Assembly: GCA_965248955.1 (NCBI GenBank)
Contig: OZ252212.1
Coordinates: forward strand, 1,736,001-1,800,000
DNA from: DAOUJH01 sp965248955
GTDB lineage: Bacteria; Chloroflexota; Dehalococcoidia; Lucifugimonadales; QGNO01
Direction of reading: 5' to 3'
Length of the DNA: 64,000 bases
Shown: piece by piece, positions 51,023 through 60,452 of the stretch
Layout: each line of letters begins with the position of its first letter
Position numbering within the stretch: position 1 is the first letter of the stretch
The notes under the pieces: model-generated
Told to the model about the DNA's origin: nothing
What the model saw: the letters and a program-made list of their open reading frames with translations, nothing else
Databases searched by the model: none
Position numbers and translations under genes: made by a program

Positions 51023-52885
51023 ATGTTGAAACCAATGCCGCAGTTACTAGTTCGCTTGATGATAGGTGCCGCTCTGCTGTTGATGCTGGCATGTGGCACC
51101 GCCGAAGAAGCCACTCCGACTTCTTCGGCTCCCACTCCGACACCTACCTTATTCGTGCCTGCGGTGCCTGCGGTGCCGGTACTCGCAACGGCGACACCGA
51201 CTCCGCTGCCCGGCGTTACTGCCGTACCAACAGCCACCTCCACACCGGTGCCGGTTGGCGACCAGCCGAAGTACGGCGGCGTCCTTCGTTTCGCTAACTC
51301 TGCCCAGCATACGCTGGATACCATTGCAAACACCGGGTCCAACTACGGGGCCATGATAGGCGAGGCCGCCATCTTCAACCAGCTCGTCAGAGTCAACAAC
51401 CAGGACTGGGTCACGGTCGAAGCTGACCTGGCCGAGTCGTTCTCTGTAAGCGGTGATGGTACTGTATGGAAGTTCCAGATCCGCCAGGGAGTGGTGGACC
51501 ATGAGGGCGACCCATATACCGTGGATGACGCCTACTGGGGTGTGCTCCGTATCATAGAACGTCCCAACGGCGTGCAGGCTTTTCGCCAGTCGTGCCTTCG
51601 CTCCTATCTAGAAGATGTCTGGGACGAGAACATGCAGGCGTTGCCCAACGGTGGAGCCGAGATCACCGGCGCCAATGAGTTGACGGTGCGCCTCAAAGCG
51701 CCTGCGATGAGCTTTATTCCTTGCATCGCTAACCACGCAGTGGTGTTTCAGCCGTCCAAGTATGTGAAGCTCATAGACACCGACCCTAGTGGAGAGACCA
51801 GGGATCTGACGGTGGCTGAATACGTAGGCACAGGTCCCTTCAAATTCAAGGACATGCGTTTGGACGACTTCTTCGCCGTGGAGCGGTACGATAACTACTT
51901 CAGAGAGGGGCTCCCATATCTGGACGGGATCGAGGTCTTCGTAATGCCCGAGCAGAGCACCTGGGAGGCCGCTTTTAGCACCGGCAGGATAGACTTCAAC
52001 TCCAACTCCGTTGGCCCGTACGTAGTCTCTAACGCGACGGTAGACCAGATGAAACGCGTGCTCGGAGATACCGTGCAGTTCGACAGGGTCCTGGCCATGG
52101 GTCTCGGCGGCTTTGACGTAAACGTTCGCCGACCGCCTTTCGGTCCTGCCGAGGATCCCAATGCAAAGAAACTCCGCTGGGCGATTCAGATAGCCATCGA
52201 CCGAGGCGAGATCAACGAACTGGTCTACGATTCGAACGGCTACTTCACCTTCCCATACTTCGTGGGCTGGAGCTGGATACACACGGAGCAGGAGTGGTTG
52301 GCCAATTTCCAGGGTTTCGACCCCAGCCCAGAGGCCAAGGCCAGAGACATGGCAGAGGCCAGGCAGATCATGGAAGAGCTTGGCTACGGTCCGGACAACA
52401 GGCTGAGTTTCACCTTCCTGGCGAGTCCGACGGGTGTGACGCCCGCCTACGCCCAGGTGGTGGCCAGGCAGTTGCGCGACCTTTATATGGACATAGAGGT
52501 TGTAACCTCACCTGAGCGTACCGCGATATCCCGCACAGGCGATTTTGATATTGTCACATTCATGAACGGTGCCAGCTTCCCTGACCCTGACACCTTCAAT
52601 ACAGATATCAACCTTGAGTGGGGCAAAGGTGGACAGCGGGTAAGTGGCTGGACGAACCCCGAATGGCTGGCGATGCATGAACAGCAGGCGCTGGCTCAAA
52701 CTTTGGAAGAACGCGCCGTTATCCTGCGGCAGATGGCACAGATCTGGCACGAAGACTCGTTGCGCATCGGCACTGTCCGGCCCGAGATGAATGAGGGGTG
52801 GAGGACGTATATCAAAGGGTGGATATCACCACCCTACCACTTCATTCAGCGTAACTTCGAGCGTGTCTGGATAGACAAGTCGTAG
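51023..52885 (+). CDS. ABC transporter substrate-binding lipoprotein (family 5)
   Basis: 620 aa from ATG 51023 (GAGGAG upstream; a second ATG lies three bases earlier). Signal peptide with lipobox LMLAC at about residues 21-25, so a membrane-anchored lipoprotein. A 45-residue Pro/Thr/Ala-rich linker (TPTPTLFVPAVPAVPV) follows. The SBP_bac_5 domain begins at PKYGGVLRFANSAQHTLDTI; VAEDLAESFSVSGDGTVWKFQIRQGV and TGPFKF are typical. Ligand probably a peptide or another small organic solute. Confidence 0.92.
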   Translation: MLKPMPQLLVRLMIGAALLLMLACGTAEEATPTSSAPTPTPTLFVPAVPAVPVLATATPTPLPGVTAVPTATSTPVPVGDQPKYGGVLRFANSAQHTLDTIANTGSNYGAMIGEAAIFNQLVRVNNQDWVTVEADLAESFSVSGDGTVWKFQIRQGVVDHEGDPYTVDDAYWGVLRIIERPNGVQAFRQSCLRSYLEDVWDENMQALPNGGAEITGANELTVRLKAPAMSFIPCIANHAVVFQPSKYVKLIDTDPSGETRDLTVAEYVGTGPFKFKDMRLDDFFAVERYDNYFREGLPYLDGIEVFVMPEQSTWEAAFSTGRIDFNSNSVGPYVVSNATVDQMKRVLGDTVQFDRVLAMGLGGFDVNVRRPPFGPAEDPNAKKLRWAIQIAIDRGEINELVYDSNGYFTFPYFVGWSWIHTEQEWLANFQGFDPSPEAKARDMAEARQIMEELGYGPDNRLSFTFLASPTGVTPAYAQVVARQLRDLYMDIEVVTSPERTAISRTGDFDIVTFMNGASFPDPDTFNTDINLEWGKGGQRVSGWTNPEWLAMHEQQALAQTLEERAVILRQMAQIWHEDSLRIGTVRPEMNEGWRTYIKGWISPPYHFIQRNFERVWIDKS

Positions 52886-52894
52886 ACTGGAGAC

Positions 52895-52941
52895 ACGCAA
52901 GTGCCCTGGGGGTCATTGAACCTCCTCCGGGGCACTTGCGT
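52895..52941 (+). terminator. Strong stem-loop between binding protein and permease
   Basis: ACGCAAGTGCCC pairs perfectly with GGGCACTTGCGT, with GGGGG...CCTCC pairing inside. No T-run. Such hairpins often cap and stabilise the mRNA of the abundant binding protein and reduce readthrough into permease genes. Confidence 0.75.
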
Positions 52942-52987
52942 ACACTGTGCCAACTAATGTGCCCCGGGTCTTGTGACGGAGGAGCAG

Positions 52988-53947
52988 GTGAAAAAATACA
53001 TTGGCAAACGGCTTTTGCTATTTTTTCCAACCCTGACAGGCGTAGCTCTAGCTATCTTCATTCTGATGAGAATTGTGCCCGGAGACACGGCTGAGCTTAT
53101 CCTGGCCGGACCGAGCGGCGAGGCGTCGTACACTCAAGAAGACCTGGATCGTTTGCGTGTGCAGCTTGGCTTGGACAAGCCCATATACGTTCAGTTCGTG
53201 CGGTGGGTAGCGGACCTGGCACGGGGCAATCTGGGGTATTCAGCAGCCAAGAAGAGGCCAGTAGCTGGCGAGCTACAGCGTCAGTTCCCTGTGACTCTAC
53301 AGCTGGGACTCTTAAGCGTTATTGTGATCTGGAGCATCTCAATCCCTATCGGTGTCCTTGCTGCGGTTAGGCAGGACTCCTGGATCGATTATGTTTTTCG
53401 CGGTACAGCTATCGTTGGCCTTGCCATGCCAAGCTTCTTTGTTGGCCTGCTGGTAATCCTGGTGCTATCCCGGTTCTTCAACTGGCTACCGCCATTCGGA
53501 TTTGTCCACGTATGGGATAATCCTACGATCAGTTTTCAGCAGCTGATCTTCCCGGCCGTTGCACTTGGATTCAGTTCCAGCGGTACGCTGCTCAGGATGA
53601 CTCGCACCCAGGTACTAGAGGTCTTGCGTGAAGACTACATTCGCACGGCGCGCGCCAAAGGACTGAGCGGAAAAGTAGTGCTCTGGCGGCATGCCGTGCG
53701 CAACTCCCTACTGCCGGTAGTGACCATTGCAGGGACACAGATAGGGTTTCTGTTCTCTGGTACGGTTGTAATTGAGCGGATTTTTAACATCCCAGGAGTA
53801 GGACGAGGGCTCCTAGAGGCGCTTACCGTTCGGGATCTGAATGTGATCCAGGCCTACATTATGTATTTTGCGTTTATCGCCCTGGTCGCCAACCTTCTGG
53901 TGGACCTGACTTACGCCTGGTTGGATCCCAGGATACGTTACGGATAG
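52988..53947 (+). CDS. ABC transporter permease (DppB-like)
   Basis: 319 aa from GTG 52988, with GGAGGA upstream; the open frame to 52973 is rejected. Helices near KRLLLFFPTLTGVALAIFILMRIVPGD, and six in total. The EAA loop RTARAKGLSGKVVLWRHAVRNSLLPVVTIAG is intact. Partner of the DppC-like gene 42 nt downstream. Confidence 0.93.
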   Translation: MKKYIGKRLLLFFPTLTGVALAIFILMRIVPGDTAELILAGPSGEASYTQEDLDRLRVQLGLDKPIYVQFVRWVADLARGNLGYSAAKKRPVAGELQRQFPVTLQLGLLSVIVIWSISIPIGVLAAVRQDSWIDYVFRGTAIVGLAMPSFFVGLLVILVLSRFFNWLPPFGFVHVWDNPTISFQQLIFPAVALGFSSSGTLLRMTRTQVLEVLREDYIRTARAKGLSGKVVLWRHAVRNSLLPVVTIAGTQIGFLFSGTVVIERIFNIPGVGRGLLEALTVRDLNVIQAYIMYFAFIALVANLLVDLTYAWLDPRIRYG

Positions 53948-53989
53948 CAAAAAGTGTAACAGTGAGCAGTTCTCACAAGGATCAGTTGC

Positions 53990-54895
53990 ATGCAGACCGA
54001 AATAACTGAGCCAATCCTAAGACGGCGAAGACGATCATATACGCTGTGGTCAAAGTATCCTATGGCCCTGTTGAGGCTTACCAAGAAGAAGCCCCTGGGT
54101 GCTACCGGGCTATACATCCTCATCTTTGCTGTAATAGTGGCTGTCATTGGCCCGTCAATCGCTCCGTTCGATCCATGGGATACTCACCGAACCAGCCGGC
54201 TCGTGGCCCCAAGCAGCACCTTCTGGTTTGGAACTGACAGTCTGGGTAGGGACCTTCTTAGCAGGACTATTTATGGAGCTCGCATTTCTATATTCGTTGG
54301 TCTGGTAACGACTATTGCAGCGACGGTAATCGGCTCGTTTATAGGTGTAACCAGCGCCTATTTCGGCGGAAAGTTTGACCTCATTGTCCAACGATTCGTA
54401 GATGCACAAAGCGCTTTCCCATCACTTCTCCTAGCCCTGGCTCTAATGGCTGCATTTGGTGCTTCTCTGACCAGCGTCATGGTGGCCCTGATAATTATCT
54501 TTTCAAGCAGGGGTGTGCGGGTGATCCGCTCGCAATCACTTAGCATCAAAGAGACTCCCTATATCGAATCCGCTCGTGCCATCGGTTCAAGTGACTTCCG
54601 CATCATGTTTCGACATATACTCCCCAATACGTTTGGCCCTATGATGGTGGTGTCCACAACCTTGCTTGGTTCAGCCATTCTTCTGGAAGCATCCCTGAGC
54701 TTCCTGGGTGCAGGAGTGCCGGTAACCGTGATCTCCTGGGGCGGCATGCTCAGCGGTGATGTATTGAAGGACTTCGCCGGCGCGCCTTGGATTGGGCTTT
54801 TCCCCGGACTTGCACTCTCAGCAGTGGTCTTTGGAATTAACGTGTACGGGGATGCGCTAAGAGATGTTTTAGACCCCAGACTACGCGGAAGATAA
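53990..54895 (+). CDS. ABC transporter permease (DppC-like)
   Basis: 301 aa. N-terminal helix LGATGLYILIFAVIVAVIGPSIAPFDPWD, then FWFGTDSLGRDLLSRTIYGARISIFVG, the OppC/DppC marker. EAA loop ESARAIGSSDFRIMFRHILPNTFGPMMVV. ATG at 53990 with AAGGAT 8 nt upstream. No ATPase genes follow. Confidence 0.93.
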   Translation: MQTEITEPILRRRRRSYTLWSKYPMALLRLTKKKPLGATGLYILIFAVIVAVIGPSIAPFDPWDTHRTSRLVAPSSTFWFGTDSLGRDLLSRTIYGARISIFVGLVTTIAATVIGSFIGVTSAYFGGKFDLIVQRFVDAQSAFPSLLLALALMAAFGASLTSVMVALIIIFSSRGVRVIRSQSLSIKETPYIESARAIGSSDFRIMFRHILPNTFGPMMVVSTTLLGSAILLEASLSFLGAGVPVTVISWGGMLSGDVLKDFAGAPWIGLFPGLALSAVVFGINVYGDALRDVLDPRLRGR

Positions 54896-54928
54896 AGCCT
54901 TTCTGAGATGGGCTCAGATTCACACATA

Positions 54929-54954
54929 CCAGACTCAATGGCCAGACTCAATGG
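54929..54954. repeat. Tandem 13-bp direct repeat upstream of the MaoC-CaiB operon
   Basis: CCAGACTCAATGG occurs twice in tandem without a gap. A TATAGT box (54960-54965) follows directly, so the repeats sit where a direct-repeat-binding activator would act. Confidence 0.55.
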
Positions 54955-54978
54955 TTTGTTATAGTGTAACCCGGTCCC

Positions 54979-55024
54979 GGTTGCAGATGCTAGTGAGACG
55001 CACCCTCCACTGGCGTCTGCAACC
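54979..55024 (+). promoter_or_regulatory. Leader hairpin upstream of the MaoC-CaiB operon
   Basis: GGTTGCAGATGCTAGTG and CACTGGCGTCTGCAACC pair at 17 positions with two G-T wobbles, around a 12-nt loop. It ends 25 nt before the MaoC ATG at 55050 and could act as an attenuator or protect the mRNA. Confidence 0.6.
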
Positions 55025-55049
55025 TCATTCTCGTGGTGAGTAGAGATAT

Positions 55050-56399
55050 ATGACCATACAACAGACGTTTGAAGAAGCCATTGCCGAGTACCTGGAGCGA
55101 TGCCAGGAGCAGATAGGCAAAGAGCGTATGGAAGGACTGCCACCCGGGCCGCCGTCCCCGTACGATCAGTCCGGGCCGCCATACGAATCGCCGCTGCGGC
55201 TCGACGCTAGGACCATCCGCAACTACGCGCTCAGCATAGGCGACGATAATCCCATCTTCACCGACCCGGAATACGGCAAGCGGACTCGCTACGGCTCCCA
55301 GATTGCCCCCGGCCCCATCATGGTCGTGGTGCGGGCAGGCGGTGGTCAGGGGCCGATGCGGCCGCAGGGATACCCCGTAGCCGACTTTGTAGCGGGGACG
55401 GCATGGGAGTTTTATGACGTCATCCGTGTGGGCACCGGACCAGTCCGGTCTTCCAAGACGGATCGCGAGGTGTTCCAAAAACAGGGGTCGCGGGGTGGAC
55501 TTATCTTCCTCATCTGCGAGCTTTTCTACTGGAACGCCCACGGTGATCTGCCCGCCAAAGCTTACGGGACTTTGATCATGGTGCCCACGGAGAGCATGGG
55601 CAGTTCCAGGGCTATGTCCGTGGACAGACTCGGCGAGCAGATGATGTATGATCGTGGCACCCAGCGATATGAGCCCGATGAGATCGCGGGATACATGGAG
55701 CTGATCGGCAAGCACAAGCGGCGGGGATCGGAGACCCTGTACTGGGAAGACGTGGAGGTCGGCCAGGAGCTGGACCCGCTTGTGCTGCCGCCTTGGACAT
55801 TGCAAGACCAGATAGCCAATAACCTGGCCCGCTCGCTGACCGGCCGCAATCCCGAAACCCGAGACGATGAGCTGGCGTTCGAGCAGATATATCACAGCCT
55901 GCAATCCCATAGAGGCGGGGCTCGCACCCATCCCGTTTCCATGTGGCCTTGGACCCCCAATTCCGAGCACGAAGATGCCCTGCTGGCGGCCTACAGAGGC
56001 CAATCCGGGCCGTTTGACCACGGAGTGCAGCGCTTCCAGATACCGCAGCAGTTGCTCACCAACTGGATGGGAGACGACGGTTTTGTTAGGCGTTATCAGA
56101 CTGCCATTCGCCGTCCCGTCTACTATGGGGACGTGACTATCTATCGCGGCCGGATAGCCAAGAAGTTCACAGAGCGGCAGACCGGAGAAAACGCGCCGGG
56201 TGCGGCGTCCGGAGACATAGAGTACAATGCCGTCGGAATAAGGATGGAAGGGGTCAATCAGACGGGAGAACTGCAAGCCCAGGGCACCGCTGTGGTGTAT
56301 CTGCCCTCCAGGAAGACTGGCCACGTCCATCTGCCGGTTCCGCACCTGGCACAGCCGCCTTACGTACCTTATGAGACGTTCTATAGAGACTGGTTCTAG
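55050..56399 (+). CDS. MaoC-like double-hotdog dehydratase, paralogue 2
   Basis: 449 aa. Same layout as the gene at 43898: QQTFEEAIAEYLERCQEQIGKE start, N-terminal hotdog with IRNYALSIGDDNPIFTDPEYGKRTRYGSQIAPGP, second hotdog from about residue 230 (TLYWEDVEVGQELDPLVLPPWTLQDQ) and a YETFYRDWF end. Hydration or dehydration of an enoyl-CoA is the likely reaction. First of four co-directional genes; the next starts 36 nt on. Confidence 0.85.
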   Translation: MTIQQTFEEAIAEYLERCQEQIGKERMEGLPPGPPSPYDQSGPPYESPLRLDARTIRNYALSIGDDNPIFTDPEYGKRTRYGSQIAPGPIMVVVRAGGGQGPMRPQGYPVADFVAGTAWEFYDVIRVGTGPVRSSKTDREVFQKQGSRGGLIFLICELFYWNAHGDLPAKAYGTLIMVPTESMGSSRAMSVDRLGEQMMYDRGTQRYEPDEIAGYMELIGKHKRRGSETLYWEDVEVGQELDPLVLPPWTLQDQIANNLARSLTGRNPETRDDELAFEQIYHSLQSHRGGARTHPVSMWPWTPNSEHEDALLAAYRGQSGPFDHGVQRFQIPQQLLTNWMGDDGFVRRYQTAIRRPVYYGDVTIYRGRIAKKFTERQTGENAPGAASGDIEYNAVGIRMEGVNQTGELQAQGTAVVYLPSRKTGHVHLPVPHLAQPPYVPYETFYRDWF

Positions 56400-56434
56400 C
56401 CAGTGTGATTCATCGTCAACCGGGGAGGAGATTC

Positions 56435-57790
56435 ATGGCGACACAGACATTTGAAGAGGCCATAGCAGAGTACATAGAGCGCTGTTATGAGTCGGTGGGG
56501 AAGGAACGGGAGGAAGGGCATCCGCCGGGACCGGGGACCCCGTACCCTATCGGCGAGCCTCCGTACGAGGCTGCAATAAGGCTGGATGAAAGGACGGTGC
56601 GCAACTACGCCCTCAGCATAGGGAACACCAATCCTCTCTATACAGACCCTGAGTACGGAAGGCATACCAGGTACGACGCCATGCTGGCGCCGAATACGGC
56701 CCTTATCCTTGTACGCAGCCCCGGCGGTCAGGGTCCAACGCGCCCTGAAGGCTATCCTGTGGGAGACTTCTTCTCAGGGCTGGCGTGGGAGTTCTTCGAC
56801 GTGTTGAGGGTTGGTGACGCACGCTTCAAGAACACCAAGAAGACAAGCGAGTTCTTCGAGAAATCGGGTTCCCGTGGACAGTTGCTTTTCCTCATTGAAG
56901 AGATCAAATACTGGAATGCTCATGCAGACCTCGTGGGTAAGTGCTACGGTACCCTGATTCTGGTGCCCATCGCTAGCATGGGTGGAACAAGGACTATGAA
57001 CGTGGAGCGCTTGGGAGAACAGCTTATGTACGAACGTTCCACTTCCAAGTATAACCGGGAGCAGTTGGACGAATACGCGTCGCTTCTGGAAGCCAGTACC
57101 CGCAGGGGTTCCAAGACCCTGCACTGGGAGGACGTACAGGTCGGGGATAGGCTTGGGCCTCTTATCGTACCCCCGTTCACCTTGCTCGACCAGACAGTCC
57201 AACGGGTCGTATCCGCTGCCGCTACGGGAAGGTACGGGACCTCAGGAGACGAACTGGCCTTTGAACCGGTGTATCACCATAACCGTGAAGGGAGAGGCGG
57301 TTACGGCAGGGGTTTTGCCCATCCCGTAACCCGCTGGCCCCACGGACCCGGAGATGAGCACCAGGACGCTCTCATGGCGGCTTATAGAGGTCAGCCAGGG
57401 CCGTTCGACGGCGGCCAGCACAGGTCTCAGCTGCCCCACAGGCTCATCAGCGACTGGATGGGAGACGATGGTTTCATCAGGAGATACCAGTGCGCCCTGC
57501 GCAAACCCGTCTACTACGGAGACACCACCTTCTACACCGCTGAAGTAGTGAAGAAGTTCAAGGAGTCCCAGGAAGGCGACAACGAGCCGGGAGGGCAGCC
57601 CAGCAAGGCGGAATACTACGCGGTGGGCCTGAAGCTGGAAGGCAAAAACCAGGTGGGAGAGACCCAGATGCAGGGTACTGTTGCCGTGTATCTGCCATCG
57701 CATGAGGGCGGCCCGGTCCAGCTTCCCATACCGCACAGGGGCAATCCTCCTTACGTGCCTTACGAGACCTTCTATAGAGACTGGTACTAG
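56435..57790 (+). CDS. MaoC-like double-hotdog dehydratase, paralogue 3
   Basis: 451 aa from ATG 56435, with GGGGAGGAG upstream. VRNYALSIGNTNPLYTDPEYGRHTRYDAMLAPNTA is the first hotdog core; LHWEDVQVGDRLGPLIVPPFTLLDQTV starts the second; the C-terminus ends NPPYVPYETFYRDWY. Two different paralogues in a row point to a heteromer, or to consecutive hydration steps. Followed 36 nt later by the CoA-transferase. Confidence 0.85.
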   Translation: MATQTFEEAIAEYIERCYESVGKEREEGHPPGPGTPYPIGEPPYEAAIRLDERTVRNYALSIGNTNPLYTDPEYGRHTRYDAMLAPNTALILVRSPGGQGPTRPEGYPVGDFFSGLAWEFFDVLRVGDARFKNTKKTSEFFEKSGSRGQLLFLIEEIKYWNAHADLVGKCYGTLILVPIASMGGTRTMNVERLGEQLMYERSTSKYNREQLDEYASLLEASTRRGSKTLHWEDVQVGDRLGPLIVPPFTLLDQTVQRVVSAAATGRYGTSGDELAFEPVYHHNREGRGGYGRGFAHPVTRWPHGPGDEHQDALMAAYRGQPGPFDGGQHRSQLPHRLISDWMGDDGFIRRYQCALRKPVYYGDTTFYTAEVVKKFKESQEGDNEPGGQPSKAEYYAVGLKLEGKNQVGETQMQGTVAVYLPSHEGGPVQLPIPHRGNPPYVPYETFYRDWY

Positions 57791-57826
57791 TCTAAATACC
57801 GGCGGACACCGAAAGGATAATTCCCT

Positions 57827-59164
57827 ATGAAGATGGATGGGATGCTCAGCGGCATACGCGTGCTGGACTCCACGACGGCCGTGGCAATGCCCACGGCGAT
57901 GCACATCCTGGCCGACATGGGGGCCGAGGTGATCAAAATAGAGACCCCCACCAGGGAAGAGTCCGGCCGGCGGGATGAGAGCTTTCAATACCTTCATCAC
58001 AGCAAGAAAAGCATGACCATCAACCTGAAAGCCCCCGGCGGCGTCCAGCTTTACAAAGACCTGGTCGGCAGGAGCGACGTTCTCGTAGAGAACAACCGCG
58101 CCGGAACTCTGGACCGCCTGGGCGTGGGCTACAGCGAGCTGATCAAGGTAAAGCCGAACATCATCCTCCTTTCCAACACCGGATTTGGGCAGACCGGCCC
58201 CTGGAAGCGCTATGCTGGCATAGGAACGTTTCTGGAGCTGATTGCCGGAGTCAGTCACTTCACGGGCTATCCGGACCAAGGGCCCAGGCAGGTTGGCAAC
58301 GCCTGGATAGACATACACGTAGCATGGATGGCGGTCTTCTCCATACTGGCGGCGCTTCACTGGCGCGAGGAGAACGGAGAAGGGCAGCACATAGACTTTT
58401 CCATGTACCAGGTTGGCGTTTCAACCATGGGAGCGGAGGTACTTGATTTCATTGTAAACGGCAATATAGGGAAGCAGATGGGGAACCGTCATCCGGTGCA
58501 TGCCCCCTATGGTGTCTACCCCTGTCGCGGCGACGATAAGTGGATAGCCATAGCCGTAGAGAATGATGAGGAGTGGAGCGCCCTCCTTGAGGCTATGGGC
58601 AACCCTGAATGGGCGGACAACCCCAAGTTTGAGGATGCTCTGTCGCGCCACCACAACCAGGATGAAATAGACGGCCACATCCGTGAATGGACAAAGGACA
58701 GGGACTTCTACCAACTGATGCATCTGCTCCAAGCCAACGGCGTTATAGCCTCAGTAGTTCCCAACACCGCCGAGCTTATGACCGATCCACACATGAAGGC
58801 CAGGGGCTTCTATGAAAAGTTGACCCACTCGCCGGAATCCGGTCTTGGCTCCAGGGTCTTCATCGGCAGGCCCTGGAAGGTCTCCAAGACACCGTCTCGG
58901 TTCCGCGGGCCAGCGCCCACGCTGGGACATGACAATGAGTACGTCATGAAAGAGGTACTGAAGCGCACCCAGGAAGAGATAGACCAGCTATATGAAGCCG
59001 GAGTACTGGCTAAGCCGACCTATGGGGAGACGCCTCCATCGCCGCGGACACAGGCGGCTCCTGCTCAACCCAGGCCTGGCGCTGCTAACCCTGCTCCCAG
59101 CCTGGAAGAGGGTACCCTTGCCTATATAGACGCGGACTATCAGCAGCGCTTGGGAGTGGAGTGA
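57827..59164 (+). CDS. CaiB/BaiF CoA-transferase with intact catalytic Asp
   Basis: 445 aa, class III CoA-transferase that moves CoA between acyl groups. ADMGAEVIKIETP, VENNRAGTLDRLGVGY, NTGFGQTGPWKRYAG and the active-site block VGNAWIDIHVAWMAVFSILAALHWREENGEGQHIDFSM are conserved; the catalytic Asp is about residue 162. A proline-rich tail (PSPRTQAAPAQPRPG) is extra. AAAGGATAA precedes the ATG. Its stop overlaps the next start by one base (TGATG). Confidence 0.9.
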   Translation: MKMDGMLSGIRVLDSTTAVAMPTAMHILADMGAEVIKIETPTREESGRRDESFQYLHHSKKSMTINLKAPGGVQLYKDLVGRSDVLVENNRAGTLDRLGVGYSELIKVKPNIILLSNTGFGQTGPWKRYAGIGTFLELIAGVSHFTGYPDQGPRQVGNAWIDIHVAWMAVFSILAALHWREENGEGQHIDFSMYQVGVSTMGAEVLDFIVNGNIGKQMGNRHPVHAPYGVYPCRGDDKWIAIAVENDEEWSALLEAMGNPEWADNPKFEDALSRHHNQDEIDGHIREWTKDRDFYQLMHLLQANGVIASVVPNTAELMTDPHMKARGFYEKLTHSPESGLGSRVFIGRPWKVSKTPSRFRGPAPTLGHDNEYVMKEVLKRTQEEIDQLYEAGVLAKPTYGETPPSPRTQAAPAQPRPGAANPAPSLEEGTLAYIDADYQQRLGVE

Positions 59165-60387
59165 TGGCCGGCAGCGTGTTCGGAAAGTTTCGCGTCGTGG
59201 ACATGACCCGGGGCATAGCGGGACCATTTGCCAGCAAGCTCCTGGCGGACTATGGAGCAGACGTCATCAAGGTCGAACCACCTTATGGAGACCCTTCGAG
59301 GCAAATGGGCCCCTTCGCCGCAGGCGACCCTCACCCGGAAAAGAGCCTGCTCTTCCTCTATCTCAATTGCAATAAACGGGGAGTAACCCTGGACGTTGAA
59401 ACCGGCGCTGGAAGAAAGCTCCTCCTTGATCTGGTGAAGACGGCGGACGTCGTGATGGAGGACTACACCCCGGGATTTCTGGATAGCTTGCAGTTGGGCT
59501 ACCCGCACTTGGAAGAGATCAACCCAAAGCTGGTGATGACCTCCATCACACCGTTTGGCCAAACGGGGCCCTACAAGAACTACAAGGGCAATGACCTTGT
59601 CTACTATGCCATGGGCGGCATGATGTACACCAGCGGCGCCTACCACAGGGAGCCACTTAAGCACGGACACCCGCAAAGCCTCTATCTAGGGGGCATAGTA
59701 ACCGCTTACGTCACCTCGGCCGCGCTCTTTGCCAGGAGGACACTGGGCCAAGGACAGCACGTCGATCTGTCTCTATCGGAGGTCATGGCCGCCGACCATT
59801 ACCAACCTGTGGCCAGGTATGCCTTTTCTGGGGGAGTAACGCGGCGCGCCCCCAAGAGCGATACCGGCCAGGAGAAGGGCGCCGGCTTCCTGGGCATTGT
59901 CCCGGCAAAGGACGGGTACGTTAGGGTCTCCATCAGCCCTCCACAAAGGCTATATTCTCGCTCCGCGCCTCAACCCTGGCCTGAGTACGCCGGCTTGCTG
60001 GGACATCCGGAAATCGGCGATGCCCTGGCTGAAGCAACCAGCACCCAGGAGATCGATGAGATACTGCTGCCGGTGATAAGAGAAATGCCCAAGATGGAGT
60101 ACTACCACAGGTTGATGACAAACGAATGGCTGGCGGCGGCGGCACAGACGCCGCAGGACTTGGCCAATTGCCCGCAGCTTGAAGAACGGCAGTACTTCAC
60201 GGAGGTGGAGCACCCCGTCATTGGCCGGGTCAAATTCCCCGGAGAAGTGGTGAGACTGCCCAGCTCTCCCTGGGGCCTTCGATTTCCCGCTCCTCTCCTC
60301 GGCCAGCACAATAGGGCCGTCTTCTGCGGAGAACTGGGCCGCAGTGAGGACGAGCTTGTTGGGCTTAGACAGGTGGGAGCAATCTGA
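59164..60387 (+). CDS. CaiB/BaiF CoA-transferase lacking the usual Asp
   Basis: 407 aa from ATG 59164. ADYGADVIKVEPP, MEDYTPGFLDSLQLGY and TPFGQTGPYKNYKG are normal. The active-site strand reads PLKHGHPQSLYLGGIVTAYV, where the family's IAD or GD Asp is replaced by Leu (about residue 173). The overlap with the first CoA-transferase suggests a heteromeric pair such as BbsEF or FldA-like enzymes, with this subunit structural or regulatory. That is inference. Confidence 0.87.
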   Translation: MAGSVFGKFRVVDMTRGIAGPFASKLLADYGADVIKVEPPYGDPSRQMGPFAAGDPHPEKSLLFLYLNCNKRGVTLDVETGAGRKLLLDLVKTADVVMEDYTPGFLDSLQLGYPHLEEINPKLVMTSITPFGQTGPYKNYKGNDLVYYAMGGMMYTSGAYHREPLKHGHPQSLYLGGIVTAYVTSAALFARRTLGQGQHVDLSLSEVMAADHYQPVARYAFSGGVTRRAPKSDTGQEKGAGFLGIVPAKDGYVRVSISPPQRLYSRSAPQPWPEYAGLLGHPEIGDALAEATSTQEIDEILLPVIREMPKMEYYHRLMTNEWLAAAAQTPQDLANCPQLEERQYFTEVEHPVIGRVKFPGEVVRLPSSPWGLRFPAPLLGQHNRAVFCGELGRSEDELVGLRQVGAI

Positions 60388-60452
60388 AATCCCTTTGAAC
60401 GCAGGTGAGCCCGTTCAGCCAGCGCTCTCCCTGGAGTCGCAGTGGACTCCCG

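Noticed and set aside
54990..56345. 451-codon antisense frame opposite the second MaoC-like gene, and similar long frames opposite other genes (3707-4558, 57242-58390)
   Set aside because: They mirror strongly coding frames on the other strand, have no family features and follow from biased codon use.
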